DNA of 64,000 nt from Bacteroidia bacterium (GTDB taxonomy: Bacteria; Bacteroidota; Bacteroidia; Chitinophagales; Chitinophagaceae): the NCBI GenBank assembly GCA_030426665.1, contig JAUHYD010000019.1:31710-95709 (forward strand), given 5' to 3'. Every line of letters starts with the position of its first letter. Within the stretch, counting starts at the first letter, position 1. Made by a program: the position numbers and the translations under genes. Positions 37,577 through 46,463 of the stretch are shown here, piece after piece. Below the pieces are notes generated by a model. That model searched no databases. It was given only the letters and a program-made list of their open reading frames with translations, and had not been told where the DNA came from.

Positions 37577-40500
37577 ATGAAAAACTTTTTTGTTTCATAT
37601 AAAAATCCACTTACAGTAGTCCTGATATTGCTTATAGGCGGGGGCATGTTTGCATACAGCAAGATGCAGACGGCACTTTTTCCTGAGATTACATTCCCTA
37701 AAATAAAAATCATTGCCGATGCCGGTCTGCAGCCTGTAAACAATATGATGGTTACGGTAACGAAGCCATTAGAAAATGCCATTAAGAAAGTTCCGGACCT
37801 GAAAACCATACGCAGCACAACCAATAGGGGAAGTTGCGAAATATCTGCTTATATAAACTGGGACGCAGATATTGACCTTGGTAAACAAAGAATAGAATCT
37901 AAAATAAACGAAATAAAAAATACCCTTCCGGCGGGCATACGTATAACGGTGGAAAAAATGAACCCATCTATCCTTCCGGTAATGGGCTACGCCCTCGAAA
38001 GCCATACTGAATCGCCTATTGTACTCAGGCAGTTGGCAACATACACCATCAAGCCATTCCTATCTCAAGTAAAGGGCATTGCAGAAATACGTGTAATCGG
38101 TGGCAAGCAGAAAGAATACTGGCTCACTCTGGACCGTGAGAAAATGACAACACTCTCCATCACACCAAACCTTATTAGCACAGCAATAGCACAGACCAAC
38201 TTCATAAAGTCCAATGGCTACTTGTCTGACTATCGCTTTTTATACCTCACCGTCACAGACGCTCAGGCGCAAACAATTGAAGACATCAGTAATATTATTG
38301 TCCGAAATGACGGCAAACGGATTGTACTGCTAAAAGATATAGCTGCCGTACAAGTCCATGAAGCCAACCAGTACATAAAGATTAATGCAAATGGAAGAGA
38401 AAGTTTGCTGATAGCTGTAGTAAAACAGCCAAACGCAAACCTGATAGATGTATCTGCGGACATTGAGAAAAAGGTAAAAGACTTAACGCTACTACTACCA
38501 AAGGGTGTGACGATAAAGCCCTACTATATTCAGGCTGATTTCGTAAAAGATTCTGTTAAAAGCGTTACCGATAGTTTGTGGGTAGGACTGGTGCTTGCTA
38601 TTATTGTTGCCATCATCTTTTTACGTTCGCTTAAAGCGAGTGCAACCATCCTTATTACCATCCCTGCTACCCTGTGCCTAACGCTAATTGTATTGTACGC
38701 CGTTGGCTATACATTCAACATTATGACCCTCGGGGCTATTGCCGCTGCTATAGGCTTGATAATTGACGATGCCATTGTGGTAGTGGAGCAGATACACCGC
38801 ACTCATGAGGAGCATCCGGACGAGCCGACTACCTCATTGCTACAGAAAGCATTCAGTTATCTGTTTCCTGCAATGGTCGGTTCCTCTATTAGCACAATTG
38901 TTATATTTCTCCCCTTTGTGTTTATGAGTGGCGTAGCCGGTGCCTATTTCAAAGTAATGACCAATACAATGGTTATCGCACTCATTTGCTCGTTTTTTGT
39001 CACCTGGATATGTTTGCCGGTGATTTATTTATTGCTCTCCCGCACCCGAAAGAAAGATATAGAAGTCAGTGAAGTTCCCCACGATGTAAAAAAGCAAAAG
39101 TGGGTTTCTTTCTTTATTCATAAGCCTGCGGTAAGCTTTATTATCGTAGCTACGCTTATAGCCGCTATTGTGCTCATCCTGCCAAGATTAGAAACCGGAT
39201 TTCTCCCGGAAATGGATGAAGGTAGCATTGTATTGGATTACAGTTCGCCACCTGGCACATCGCTGGACGAAACAGACAGGATGCTGAATGAGGTGGAGAA
39301 AATAATTGTAGCCACACCCGAAGTGGAAGCATACTCACGACGAACAGGCACACAAATGGGCTTCTTTATTACGGAGCCTAATCGAGGCGACTACCTTATT
39401 CAGCTAAAGAAGAAAAGAGGCCGAACTACGGATGAAGTGATCAGTCATTTGAGAAATAGTATTGAGTCTTCTCAACCGAGTTTAAGAATTGACTTCGGAC
39501 AGGTGATAGGAGATATGCTGGGCGATCTTATGACCTCTGTGCAGCCTATTGAAGTAAAAATTTTCGGTAACGACCAGAAAAGACTACAATTACTTTCCGG
39601 TCAGGTTGCTGAAATTGTCTCCGGCGTAGAAGGAACAGCAGATGTATTTGACGGCATTGTTATCGCAGGTCCATCTATAAGGGTTATACCCGACTACGAA
39701 CGTTTAGCGCAGTTCGGCTTATCGCCATCGGGGCTTCAATATCAGCTCCAGAACGCCCTTGCGGGAAATATAGTTGGCACATTGTTGGAAAAAGAACAAC
39801 TGACCAACATTCGAACTGTGTACCCCCACAGTACACAAGCGAGTGTTGCCGACCTTAAAAACTTACAGGTGTTTCTGCCAAACGGGAAATTGACTCCAAT
39901 CAACAAAATGGCAACAGTAGTCATAGACTCCGGCGACGCAGAGATACAACGAGAAAACATACAATCGATGGGTGTGGTAACGGCACGGCTTGAAAATCGC
40001 GATCTGGGCAGTGTGATAAAAGACCTCCAAAAACAAATAAAATCAAAAATCAGTTTGCCACAAGGGTATCATATAGCTTATGGAGGATCCTACGCCGAGC
40101 AGCAACAATCATTCAAAGAACTGCTGATGATACTGATAACCTCCAGCCTGTTAGTATTTGGCGTGATACTTTTTCTGTTTCGCGACTTCAGGGTTTCATT
40201 ATTAATCGTTCTGCTGGCAGTATTAGGCATTTCGGGAAGTTATATAGCCTTGTACGTTACTCATACGCCACTAAATGTGGGTAGCTATACCGGGCTGGTT
40301 ATGATTGTTGGAATCATTGGCGAGAATGCCATTTTCACCTATCTGCAATTTCGAAATACTGTGGCGCAGCAAGGTGTTGATGATGCGATAATCTACTCCA
40401 TATCCACACGCCTGCGACCAAAACTCATGACGGCATTAGGAGCTATAATCGCATTGATGCCATTAGCATTGGGGATAGGAACAGGTGCTCAACTGCATCA

Positions 40501-40612
40501 GCCTCTGGCAATTTCGGTAATTGGTGGTTTTATTGTTGCGTTACCCCTATTACTTATCGTACTGCCCGCTATGCTGCGATTGCTTTATAAAAAGAACGGG
40601 GTAGTAGCATAA
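37577..40612 (+). CDS. RND-superfamily efflux permease (AcrB/CzcA type)
   Basis: 1,011 residues from the ATG at 37577 (a GTG one codon earlier is possible). Twelve membrane helices with two large periplasmic loops. Helix 4 carries the proton-relay pair in LIIDDAIVVVEQ near 407-410. The first loop has the family KMNPSILPVMGYAL stretch. Similar to proton-driven multidrug exporters; drug versus metal specificity cannot be told. It completes the tripartite pump with the two upstream genes. Confidence 0.93.
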   Translation: MKNFFVSYKNPLTVVLILLIGGGMFAYSKMQTALFPEITFPKIKIIADAGLQPVNNMMVTVTKPLENAIKKVPDLKTIRSTTNRGSCEISAYINWDADIDLGKQRIESKINEIKNTLPAGIRITVEKMNPSILPVMGYALESHTESPIVLRQLATYTIKPFLSQVKGIAEIRVIGGKQKEYWLTLDREKMTTLSITPNLISTAIAQTNFIKSNGYLSDYRFLYLTVTDAQAQTIEDISNIIVRNDGKRIVLLKDIAAVQVHEANQYIKINANGRESLLIAVVKQPNANLIDVSADIEKKVKDLTLLLPKGVTIKPYYIQADFVKDSVKSVTDSLWVGLVLAIIVAIIFLRSLKASATILITIPATLCLTLIVLYAVGYTFNIMTLGAIAAAIGLIIDDAIVVVEQIHRTHEEHPDEPTTSLLQKAFSYLFPAMVGSSISTIVIFLPFVFMSGVAGAYFKVMTNTMVIALICSFFVTWICLPVIYLLLSRTRKKDIEVSEVPHDVKKQKWVSFFIHKPAVSFIIVATLIAAIVLILPRLETGFLPEMDEGSIVLDYSSPPGTSLDETDRMLNEVEKIIVATPEVEAYSRRTGTQMGFFITEPNRGDYLIQLKKKRGRTTDEVISHLRNSIESSQPSLRIDFGQVIGDMLGDLMTSVQPIEVKIFGNDQKRLQLLSGQVAEIVSGVEGTADVFDGIVIAGPSIRVIPDYERLAQFGLSPSGLQYQLQNALAGNIVGTLLEKEQLTNIRTVYPHSTQASVADLKNLQVFLPNGKLTPINKMATVVIDSGDAEIQRENIQSMGVVTARLENRDLGSVIKDLQKQIKSKISLPQGYHIAYGGSYAEQQQSFKELLMILITSSLLVFGVILFLFRDFRVSLLIVLLAVLGISGSYIALYVTHTPLNVGSYTGLVMIVGIIGENAIFTYLQFRNTVAQQGVDDAIIYSISTRLRPKLMTALGAIIALMPLALGIGTGAQLHQPLAISVIGGFIVALPLLLIVLPAMLRLLYKKNGVVA

Positions 40613-40785
40613 GCACGGACTTGCCGGGATATAGCAGGTGGAAAACGTAAAACGCCCCTAAGATGTGCCAAGGCACCTATACATTACAACCAATACACCT
40701 ATATTAGTTAACTATTACTGACAAAAGCCTCTCGCCCAAAACAAGAAAACTGAACCAACAAACGTGCAAAGAATCAAATTTTCTG

Positions 40786-40793
40786 TACTTTTG
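40786..40793 (+). promoter_or_regulatory. -7 element of tRNA-Pro
   Basis: TACTTTTG matches TAnnTTTG and ends 16 bases before the first tRNA base. Confidence 0.5.
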
Positions 40794-40809
40794 CCGTCCC
40801 GAAAGAGTT

Positions 40810-40883
40810 CGGGAAGTAGCGCAGCCCGGTAGCGTACATGGCTGGGGGTCATGTGGTCGCAGGTTCGAATCCTGTCTTCCCGA
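40810..40883 (+). tRNA. tRNA-Pro (anticodon GGG)
   Basis: 74 nt that fold as a complete cloverleaf by hand: acceptor CGGGAAG/CTTCCCG, D stem GCGC/GCGT, anticodon stem CATGG/TCATG with loop CTGGGGG (anticodon GGG), T stem GCAGG/CCTGT with loop TTCGAAT, discriminator A. C1-G72 is the usual proline identity pair. CCA is not encoded. A terminator follows within 3 bases. Confidence 0.93.
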
Positions 40884-40885
40884 CG

Positions 40886-40917
40886 AAAAAAGCTCAACAG
40901 TGATGTTGGGCTTTTTT
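40886..40917 (+). terminator. Intrinsic terminator of tRNA-Pro
   Basis: AAAAAAGCTCAACA pairs with TGTTGGGCTTTTTT around a GTGA loop, ending in a T6 tract. Confidence 0.85.
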
Positions 40918-40930
40918 GTGCGACAATTAT

Positions 40931-41015
40931 ACGAAGTACCGCAACACGGTAGTGTATCCCGCGGCAAAACCGGATGGTCGCAGGTTCTCCCGACAAAATC
41001 GGGATGTCTTCCCGA
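40931..41015 (+). pseudogene. Decayed duplicate of tRNA-Pro
   Basis: Aligns to the intact tRNA with an offset of about 120 bases. The segments GAAGTA, CGGTAG and TGGTCGCAGGTTC are shared, and the last 47 bases including the terminator are identical to the real gene. The cloverleaf is broken: the 5' acceptor arm is lost, the D and anticodon stems carry mismatches, the anticodon loop is enlarged, and an 11-base insertion creates a hairpin TCCCGA-CAAAA-TCGGGA in the T arm. It is therefore not a functional tRNA. Confidence 0.75.
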
Positions 41016-41017
41016 CG

Positions 41018-41049
41018 AAAAAAGCTCAACAGTGATGTTGGGCTTTTTT
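41018..41049 (+). terminator. Second, identical copy of the tRNA terminator
   Basis: Same sequence as 40886-40917, part of the 47-bp perfect direct repeat (40873-40919 and 41005-41051). Confidence 0.8.
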
Positions 41050-41085
41050 GTTTGTATTTCTTAAGATGTGATTTCTACGTGCAAG

Positions 41086-41886
41086 CTACAGCTTAGCGGG
41101 ACTAATGGCTTTCCTCACCATTTTCTCGTTCATTTTTGCCTGCATTTCAAGTGAGCTGTGTTTCGCCATAAAGCCCATCATTTTATTCTTACCTCCCGGC
41201 ACTGATAGGAAACGCTTACCTAACCCCAATAACCCAACCTCGGCAACAGCAGCCGGCTCCATAGGTGTCATGGGTGTCTTACTCCAGTCCATACCATTGT
41301 CTGCAATCATGGGTGTGTTGGTTAGTCCGGGCGACAGTACACTTACATCGACACCCTTGGGTTTCAATTCTCCGTATAGCGATGCGCCTAAATTGAGTAC
41401 GTAGGCTTTTGACCCGGCATAGTTAGCAAAATACGGATTGGGCATATGCCCCGAAAGACTAGCCACCATCAGTATGCCACCTCGACCTCTGCTGACCATA
41501 CCTTTGCTGAAATGATGGGTAAGCATCAGCGTTGAAACAACATTTAGTTGCACAACCTGAAGTTCCTTTTCCAGCGACGTTTTCTCGAAAGCACCATTAA
41601 CTTCGAGTCCGGCAGCCAAAACGAGCAAACCTATCTCCTCGCCTACCTCTGCTACCTTTCTTGCACCTGCTTCTGTTGAGAGGTCTGCAGCAATGTATTT
41701 TGCCCTAACACCGTATCTCTTCTGTATTGCCTCGGCGTGTTCTTTCAACACTTTCTCATTTCGGGCTACCAATACAATGTTGAGCCCCATAGCCGCTATC
41801 TGGCTGGTCAGCTCTGCCCCTATTCCTGATGTAGCACCTGTTATCAGACACCAGTCGCCATACTTGTTCTTAAACTCTTTGTTCAT
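41086..41886 (-). CDS. Short-chain dehydrogenase/reductase
   Basis: 266 residues, classical SDR. Cofactor motif TGATSGIGAE near 18, NAD(P) adenine-ring segment AADLSTE, catalytic Ser in VASLSGH and Tyr/Lys in YAGSKAY near 157-161. C-terminal helices are rich in Met and Lys. NADP preference is suggested by VARNEKVL. Its own promoter lies at 41945, and an AraC regulator gene is next upstream in the same direction. Confidence 0.92.
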   Translation of the reverse strand: MNKEFKNKYGDWCLITGATSGIGAELTSQIAAMGLNIVLVARNEKVLKEHAEAIQKRYGVRAKYIAADLSTEAGARKVAEVGEEIGLLVLAAGLEVNGAFEKTSLEKELQVVQLNVVSTLMLTHHFSKGMVSRGRGGILMVASLSGHMPNPYFANYAGSKAYVLNLGASLYGELKPKGVDVSVLSPGLTNTPMIADNGMDWSKTPMTPMEPAAVAEVGLLGLGKRFLSVPGGKNKMMGFMAKHSSLEMQAKMNEKMVRKAISPAKL

Positions 41887-41944
41887 AATTTACCTTTTTC
41901 GTTGTGATGCAGGATTGAAAATTGTTATTGCCTCCTGTCCGGAA

Positions 41945-41952
41945 CAAAAGTA
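41945..41952 (-). promoter_or_regulatory. -7 element of the SDR gene
   Basis: Minus-strand TACTTTTG matches TAnnTTTG, giving a leader of about 50 bases to the ATG at 41886. Confidence 0.45.
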
Positions 41953-42002
41953 GATTGTTGATGAACGAGTGTGTTTACATACAGGCTCAAATACTGGTCA
42001 AA

Positions 42003-42827
42003 TCAGCCCAAGCGATATGCCGAAGGTGATTTACCCGTTTGCCGTTTAAAGGCTCTATTGAAGGTGGTAAGGGAGTCAAACCCCAAGTCGTATGCTATAT
42101 CAGAAATACGTACATCCTGATTGTTGAGCAATTCTGTAGCCTTATCGATTTTCTTTTTTGTGAAGTACTTAATAGGGCTTTCGTCAAATGCCTCCCTGAA
42201 TTTCCTCTTAAAGGTGGAAAGGCTCATATAGCAAAGGGTAGCCATTTCGTTCAGGCTGAGGTCGGTGTACAGGTTCGCACGAATGACCTCTTCGAACTTA
42301 GTATAATTCGGCTTAAAAATAGAAGCCAGAAAGTCGAGTTCTGAGGGTGCATCTACTGTTTTGGTAATCAGAATTATGAATTCTTTAAGCTTGTTACGGA
42401 TAAGTTGTTCGTCGGCCAATTCGGGATGATCGAGCAAAATAGAAATGCTTTCTCTGTAATGCTCCAACAACTGATTTATCTGGACTTGTTTCAGGTTGTA
42501 GTCAACCGTATGGTTTGACTTAGTGATATCAAAATCGAACAAGTCTTTAACTAACTCCGGATAAAACATAACGCCAACCACCTCTACATTGTCGGCTTCT
42601 TCATTACGCCCCTTGGCCGTCTCATAAAAGTAATTCATGCACTTAGCGAGTAAGCCAGTAGCTTTGTTTATCTCCAGCAACTGCGTTTGCGCACGCACCC
42701 TGAATTTGCCCTGATTGACAAAAACAAAGCAGGCCTCACTTTCGTAATGTTCTTTCGGCAATCGTTTGAACGTCGGCACCCGAACCTTCTGAAAAACAAC
42801 ACGCCCCTTATATTCCAATGTCTTCAT
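42003..42827 (-). CDS. AraC-family transcriptional regulator
   Basis: 274 residues. The N-terminal 160 residues form a divergent sensing domain; the C-terminal AraC DNA-binding domain holds two helix-turn-helix units (DLSLNEMATLCYMSLSTFKR and RISDIAYDLGFDSLTTFNRA) ending in GKSPSAYR. It lies immediately upstream of the SDR gene (116-base gap) and is the obvious candidate to control it. Confidence 0.92.
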   Translation of the reverse strand: MKTLEYKGRVVFQKVRVPTFKRLPKEHYESEACFVFVNQGKFRVRAQTQLLEINKATGLLAKCMNYFYETAKGRNEEADNVEVVGVMFYPELVKDLFDFDITKSNHTVDYNLKQVQINQLLEHYRESISILLDHPELADEQLIRNKLKEFIILITKTVDAPSELDFLASIFKPNYTKFEEVIRANLYTDLSLNEMATLCYMSLSTFKRKFREAFDESPIKYFTKKKIDKATELLNNQDVRISDIAYDLGFDSLTTFNRAFKRQTGKSPSAYRLG

Positions 42828-43015
42828 ACTGTATGCTAAGTGTTACACCCGATTCTGACCTGAAAGTCTTTGCCCGACGGAATCACCTAAAGGTATAAAA
42901 TGAATTATTGACAAACGATATTGCAAGCGACATTGGGAGGAATATACACTTGTATCAAATGAATACTTCCAGCAGCCCTGACTCTCTAACGAGCAAGCGG
43001 GTAAGGCCCATTAAA

Positions 43016-45319
43016 TTAGTGCTGCACTACTACCTTCATTACCTGCCTTCTTTTATCATTTGTTATTGCCACGTAGTATATACCGGACGCAATGCCCGAT
43101 GGAATAGGCATGACGGTGTCTTTCACTTCGGTGTCTATTATCACCTGCCCGTAGAGGTTGTACATGACGAGTCTGTCGCCATGCGCTGCACCGGAGACAA
43201 GCAAGTAGTCTTTCGCCGGATTGGGCGATATTGTTATCGCTCTATTTGTTGAAGTACCTACATTCAGTAAACTGCCGAGGTGCAATGTCGTACAAAATGT
43301 ATCGGTGCAAACAGTACCGTTGCTTCTTCTCGCTGTTGCGTACAGGCAGACAGTATATTCTGCAGAGTCGGTAAAGAGGTGTGGTGGCGGACTGAACAAG
43401 GTCGATGTGTCATTGACGCCTGAAGCGGGGTTCCCGAAATTCCATAAGTAGCTCATCGTATCGCCGGGATTCACCTGCGTGGTATTTGTAAATGACACAT
43501 TGAGACCGGAAATAACCGAGGATGCAAACCTTACCTGAAACGCACCGCATTTGTCGTTAATTAGTGCTATGTCACTAATCAGCACCGCCCCGGCGGCAGA
43601 GCGATTGAACTTAAAAGTTATCCGACGAATCTTGGCTATATCTACCCCAACAAATGCCGTCATAGGAATCCGGACAGTATTAAACAAGACCTTCGGCAGA
43701 AAAGTCGCCAGACTACCCGGCGGATAAAACAATGCATTGGTATGTTGTGCTGCGCTTGTACCTGCGACATTCCCGGCAGAGTCGATCAGCTGCACCGTAA
43801 AGTCGTTGTTAGAGCCGGGGGTGGTTTCGCTGAAATTCACACAAGCCCTGAAAGACAGGCTTTGAACATGGCTAAAATCCTGATAGGCAGCAGGTATATC
43901 GTTGTTGTAGAAAGCAGTCGTATCTACCCACTTCAACCGCATCTGCCCGAGCCCCTTTATCGTAGGTGTGCCGATATGGGGCTTTTGTCCAAACCCTAAA
44001 CCTGCGTCGCAGTCGGACATGGCAAGCCCACCGCCACATATAGCCGGCGACACGAGGGAGACGGCTCCGGAGACACCGCCACCAACGTCGTTAACAGAAA
44101 GGTTGTAAACAGTGTCTACTCGATTTATATCTATTCTGTCTGTACGCCCCGGATGGTAGGATACAAAAACCTGTGAGGAGTCCAGCAACGATGATGCGGG
44201 TGGGTGCAAATCTATTGTATTGATAATGGGTGCAAATTGTTCTTCTTTTCCCAAATACCGACGATAAAACGCCGCCGCATATGTGCTGAAAAATGCTTTC
44301 TGTTCGGTTGTGTCCAGGCGTGCACTGCCGGGTGCCGCTGCACCGCAATAGGGGTCTGTATCTGACCCAACGGTAAGCCAGTCATCTGAAGTGCCGGCAA
44401 TGTAAGAGCCGGGAGTCCAGACGGTATTGAAATAGTTGTGGTTGCCCCCCATTAATAGCACACTGTGTTTGGGTGCCTCGTCGGCAGGGTCGTTGTATCT
44501 GGTATCGTCATAGTAGTTGACTCCTTGCAGATTATAAATACTACCGTCGCAGTAAGGTGCGATATTCATCAACGGCACCCTATTCAGTTTGTGCCGGAAC
44601 ACATCCAGCGGAGCCAATGTGATTACTGCTTTTATACCATAGGGGCTTCCAAGGCTTCTGTTATACTCTGCATGAAAGACAATGCCCTCTCCGCCCCTGG
44701 AATGTCCCATTGTCCCGACATTCTGCAAATCCAACTTACCTACAAACAGACTACCAAACGGCCCAGACGTAACTGTAGTATTCCAACCGTTCCAAAGGTC
44801 GAGGTGGTGCTGAACGAGTACACCACGCGCATTCATACCGACATCGGACAACGTACCGTCAATGGAATTAATGGCATTGGCAGAAACAGAAATAACAATG
44901 TAACCGTGGCTTGCCATAAGCCGGGCGGCATAGTCGTACCCCTCGTAGCTGGTGATGGGCTGCCAGCCAGACGGGCATGGCCACGCCAAACTTACATTTG
45001 ATGGGTTAGCGGTTTCGTAGCATGTCTTATGTTTACCATGCAACCATATCAACACCGGGAATGGCCCTGATGAAAGGTCCGCGGGATAATGAACCGACCC
45101 CCTGACTTCCATATTGGCCGGAAATGCAGCAGCAGGCGGAGGTGTAAAGGCCAGGTCGCCAAGGTCATATTGCGCCTTCAAGACAACATGTGGCCCCACT
45201 GTGCCGGGGTCTGGTGTCTGTGCCACTGCTTCTACGGTAAATAACAAAAAGCAAATGACCGCACCTACGCTCTTGTGCACTATGTTCCTGAAAATATTCC
45301 CCGATATCGGATTTGTCAT
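43016..45319 (-). CDS. Secreted alpha/beta hydrolase with PKD-like and T9SS domains
   Basis: 767 residues. Signal peptide ends VEAVAQ near 34. Hydrolase domain about 45-360: HGKHKTCYE oxyanion region, nucleophile Ser in GTMGHSRGGEG near 202, later Asp/His. A beta-sandwich middle region follows, then a PKD-like domain (FTNTTQVNPGDTMSYLWNFG) and a T9SS sorting domain (ISPNPAKDYLLV). A GTG 13 codons downstream (45280) gives a more compact signal peptide and may be the true start, because the promoter at 45324 is almost on the ATG. Confidence 0.88.
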   Translation of the reverse strand: MTNPISGNIFRNIVHKSVGAVICFLLFTVEAVAQTPDPGTVGPHVVLKAQYDLGDLAFTPPPAAAFPANMEVRGSVHYPADLSSGPFPVLIWLHGKHKTCYETANPSNVSLAWPCPSGWQPITSYEGYDYAARLMASHGYIVISVSANAINSIDGTLSDVGMNARGVLVQHHLDLWNGWNTTVTSGPFGSLFVGKLDLQNVGTMGHSRGGEGIVFHAEYNRSLGSPYGIKAVITLAPLDVFRHKLNRVPLMNIAPYCDGSIYNLQGVNYYDDTRYNDPADEAPKHSVLLMGGNHNYFNTVWTPGSYIAGTSDDWLTVGSDTDPYCGAAAPGSARLDTTEQKAFFSTYAAAFYRRYLGKEEQFAPIINTIDLHPPASSLLDSSQVFVSYHPGRTDRIDINRVDTVYNLSVNDVGGGVSGAVSLVSPAICGGGLAMSDCDAGLGFGQKPHIGTPTIKGLGQMRLKWVDTTAFYNNDIPAAYQDFSHVQSLSFRACVNFSETTPGSNNDFTVQLIDSAGNVAGTSAAQHTNALFYPPGSLATFLPKVLFNTVRIPMTAFVGVDIAKIRRITFKFNRSAAGAVLISDIALINDKCGAFQVRFASSVISGLNVSFTNTTQVNPGDTMSYLWNFGNPASGVNDTSTLFSPPPHLFTDSAEYTVCLYATARRSNGTVCTDTFCTTLHLGSLLNVGTSTNRAITISPNPAKDYLLVSGAAHGDRLVMYNLYGQVIIDTEVKDTVMPIPSGIASGIYYVAITNDKRRQVMKVVVQH

Positions 45320-45652
45320 ATCTCAAATATATCAACTTCGCTGTAAATATTGTGGTGTAAAAAGTAAATCGACTTAGCCGGTTGTTTTGTCCATGCTAAT
45401 TACTGCCCGTATCGGGAAAACCACAAATTCCCCAATTCCATAAACACATTATTTCCATGCAGCCCTTTATTGCTTTAAAGCAATGAGTAAAAACATTATG
45501 AGTTGTGGCCGTCTTTTTCAAGAGCGTCACATACTACAAATGTTTATCTTTATCGCCATAGAATCGACAGTTGCTCTAATTGACTTAAAGGGATTGCGCC
45601 TGATTAAGGGACGAAACACTGAGGTCATTTAGAATGTTGAATTATCGTTATA
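45320..45652. other. 333-base divergent intergenic region
   Basis: Holds the minus-strand -7 element TATATTTG (45324-45331) for the hydrolase and a 16-bp palindrome (45469-45484). No clear promoter motif for the plus-strand SDR gene and no coding sequence were seen. Confidence 0.5.
45469..45484. promoter_or_regulatory. 16-bp perfect palindrome ATTGCTTTAAAGCAAT
   Basis: Perfect dyad in the divergent region, the size of a dimeric regulator site. Too far (about 140 and 170 bases) from both starts to be a simple repressor site. Confidence 0.3.
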
Positions 45653-46453
45653 ATGTACAATTTCGAGAACAAAATCGCAGTAGTGACGGGGGCATCCGGT
45701 GGCATCGGGGCAGCTACTGCCAGCGCTCTTGCACAAAGAGGAGCGGTAGTTGTGTTGCTTGCCAGAAACGGTACCGCTCTGGAGCATCTCAAAACGGAAA
45801 TTGCCGAAAAGGGTGGAAAGGCGTTCTGCTATGCTGTGGATCTGGCCAGATACGATGAGGTACAGATAGTATCGGCTAAGATAAAAGACGATGTAGGAAT
45901 ACCGGATATAATAGTGAATAATGCCGGTGCCGGACGTTGGCTGGCGCTTGAAGAAACTTCTGAACAAGAAGCAGTTGAAATGATAAGCGTTCCGTATCTT
46001 TCCGCCTTTTTTATTACGCGAAACTTTGTCCATGCTATGCTTGAGCGCAACTCAGGACACATAGTCAACATCACGTCACCGGTAGGCTTTATCCCTATTC
46101 CGGGTGCCGTGGCATATGGTACGGCCAGATGGGCGATGCATGGGTTCTCACGGTTTTTGAAGGCCGACTTGAGCGACACAGGCATCAAGGTGAGCCTTGT
46201 GGTGCCGGGAAAAGTAAACAGCAACTATTTCAGGAATAATCCCGGCTCCGAAGATCGCATACCCACAATCAGCAATATTTTCCGCACTTTACAAGTGGAA
46301 GAAGTAGCAGATAGAATTGTACGCACTATTGAGAAAGGCAGGGGAGACTCTTTTTTACCAATGCCTATCGGACTGACAATATATTTTCACAGGTTATTTC
46401 CTCGGATTGTTGAATGGCTTATGTTGAGGACCGGATGGAAACGCAAGAAATGA
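45653..46453 (+). CDS. SDR-family protein with altered catalytic Lys
   Basis: 266 residues. Glycine-rich cofactor motif TGASGGIGAAT near 13, NNAGAG near 89, and catalytic Ser in NITSPVG. The usual YxxxK reads YGTARW, so Arg replaces the catalytic Lys. The C-terminal hydrophobic helix with basic residues (RTGWKRKK) suggests a membrane association, as in long-chain SDRs. It sits 10 bases before an adenylate cyclase gene, probably one transcript. Confidence 0.88.
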   Translation: MYNFENKIAVVTGASGGIGAATASALAQRGAVVVLLARNGTALEHLKTEIAEKGGKAFCYAVDLARYDEVQIVSAKIKDDVGIPDIIVNNAGAGRWLALEETSEQEAVEMISVPYLSAFFITRNFVHAMLERNSGHIVNITSPVGFIPIPGAVAYGTARWAMHGFSRFLKADLSDTGIKVSLVVPGKVNSNYFRNNPGSEDRIPTISNIFRTLQVEEVADRIVRTIEKGRGDSFLPMPIGLTIYFHRLFPRIVEWLMLRTGWKRKK

Positions 46454-46463
46454 AAAAACCATA

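Noticed and set aside
40931..41015. Second tRNA-like sequence considered as a functional tRNA
   Set aside because: Acceptor, D, anticodon and T stems are broken and the anticodon loop is enlarged.
40704..41029. Minus-strand frames reading RQDSNLRPHDPQP and similar
   Set aside because: These are translations of the antisense of tRNA-Pro(GGG), a well-known annotation artefact; the tRNA explains the sequence.
44465..45001. 178-codon plus-strand frame
   Set aside because: Antisense to the secreted hydrolase gene, with no recognisable protein character.
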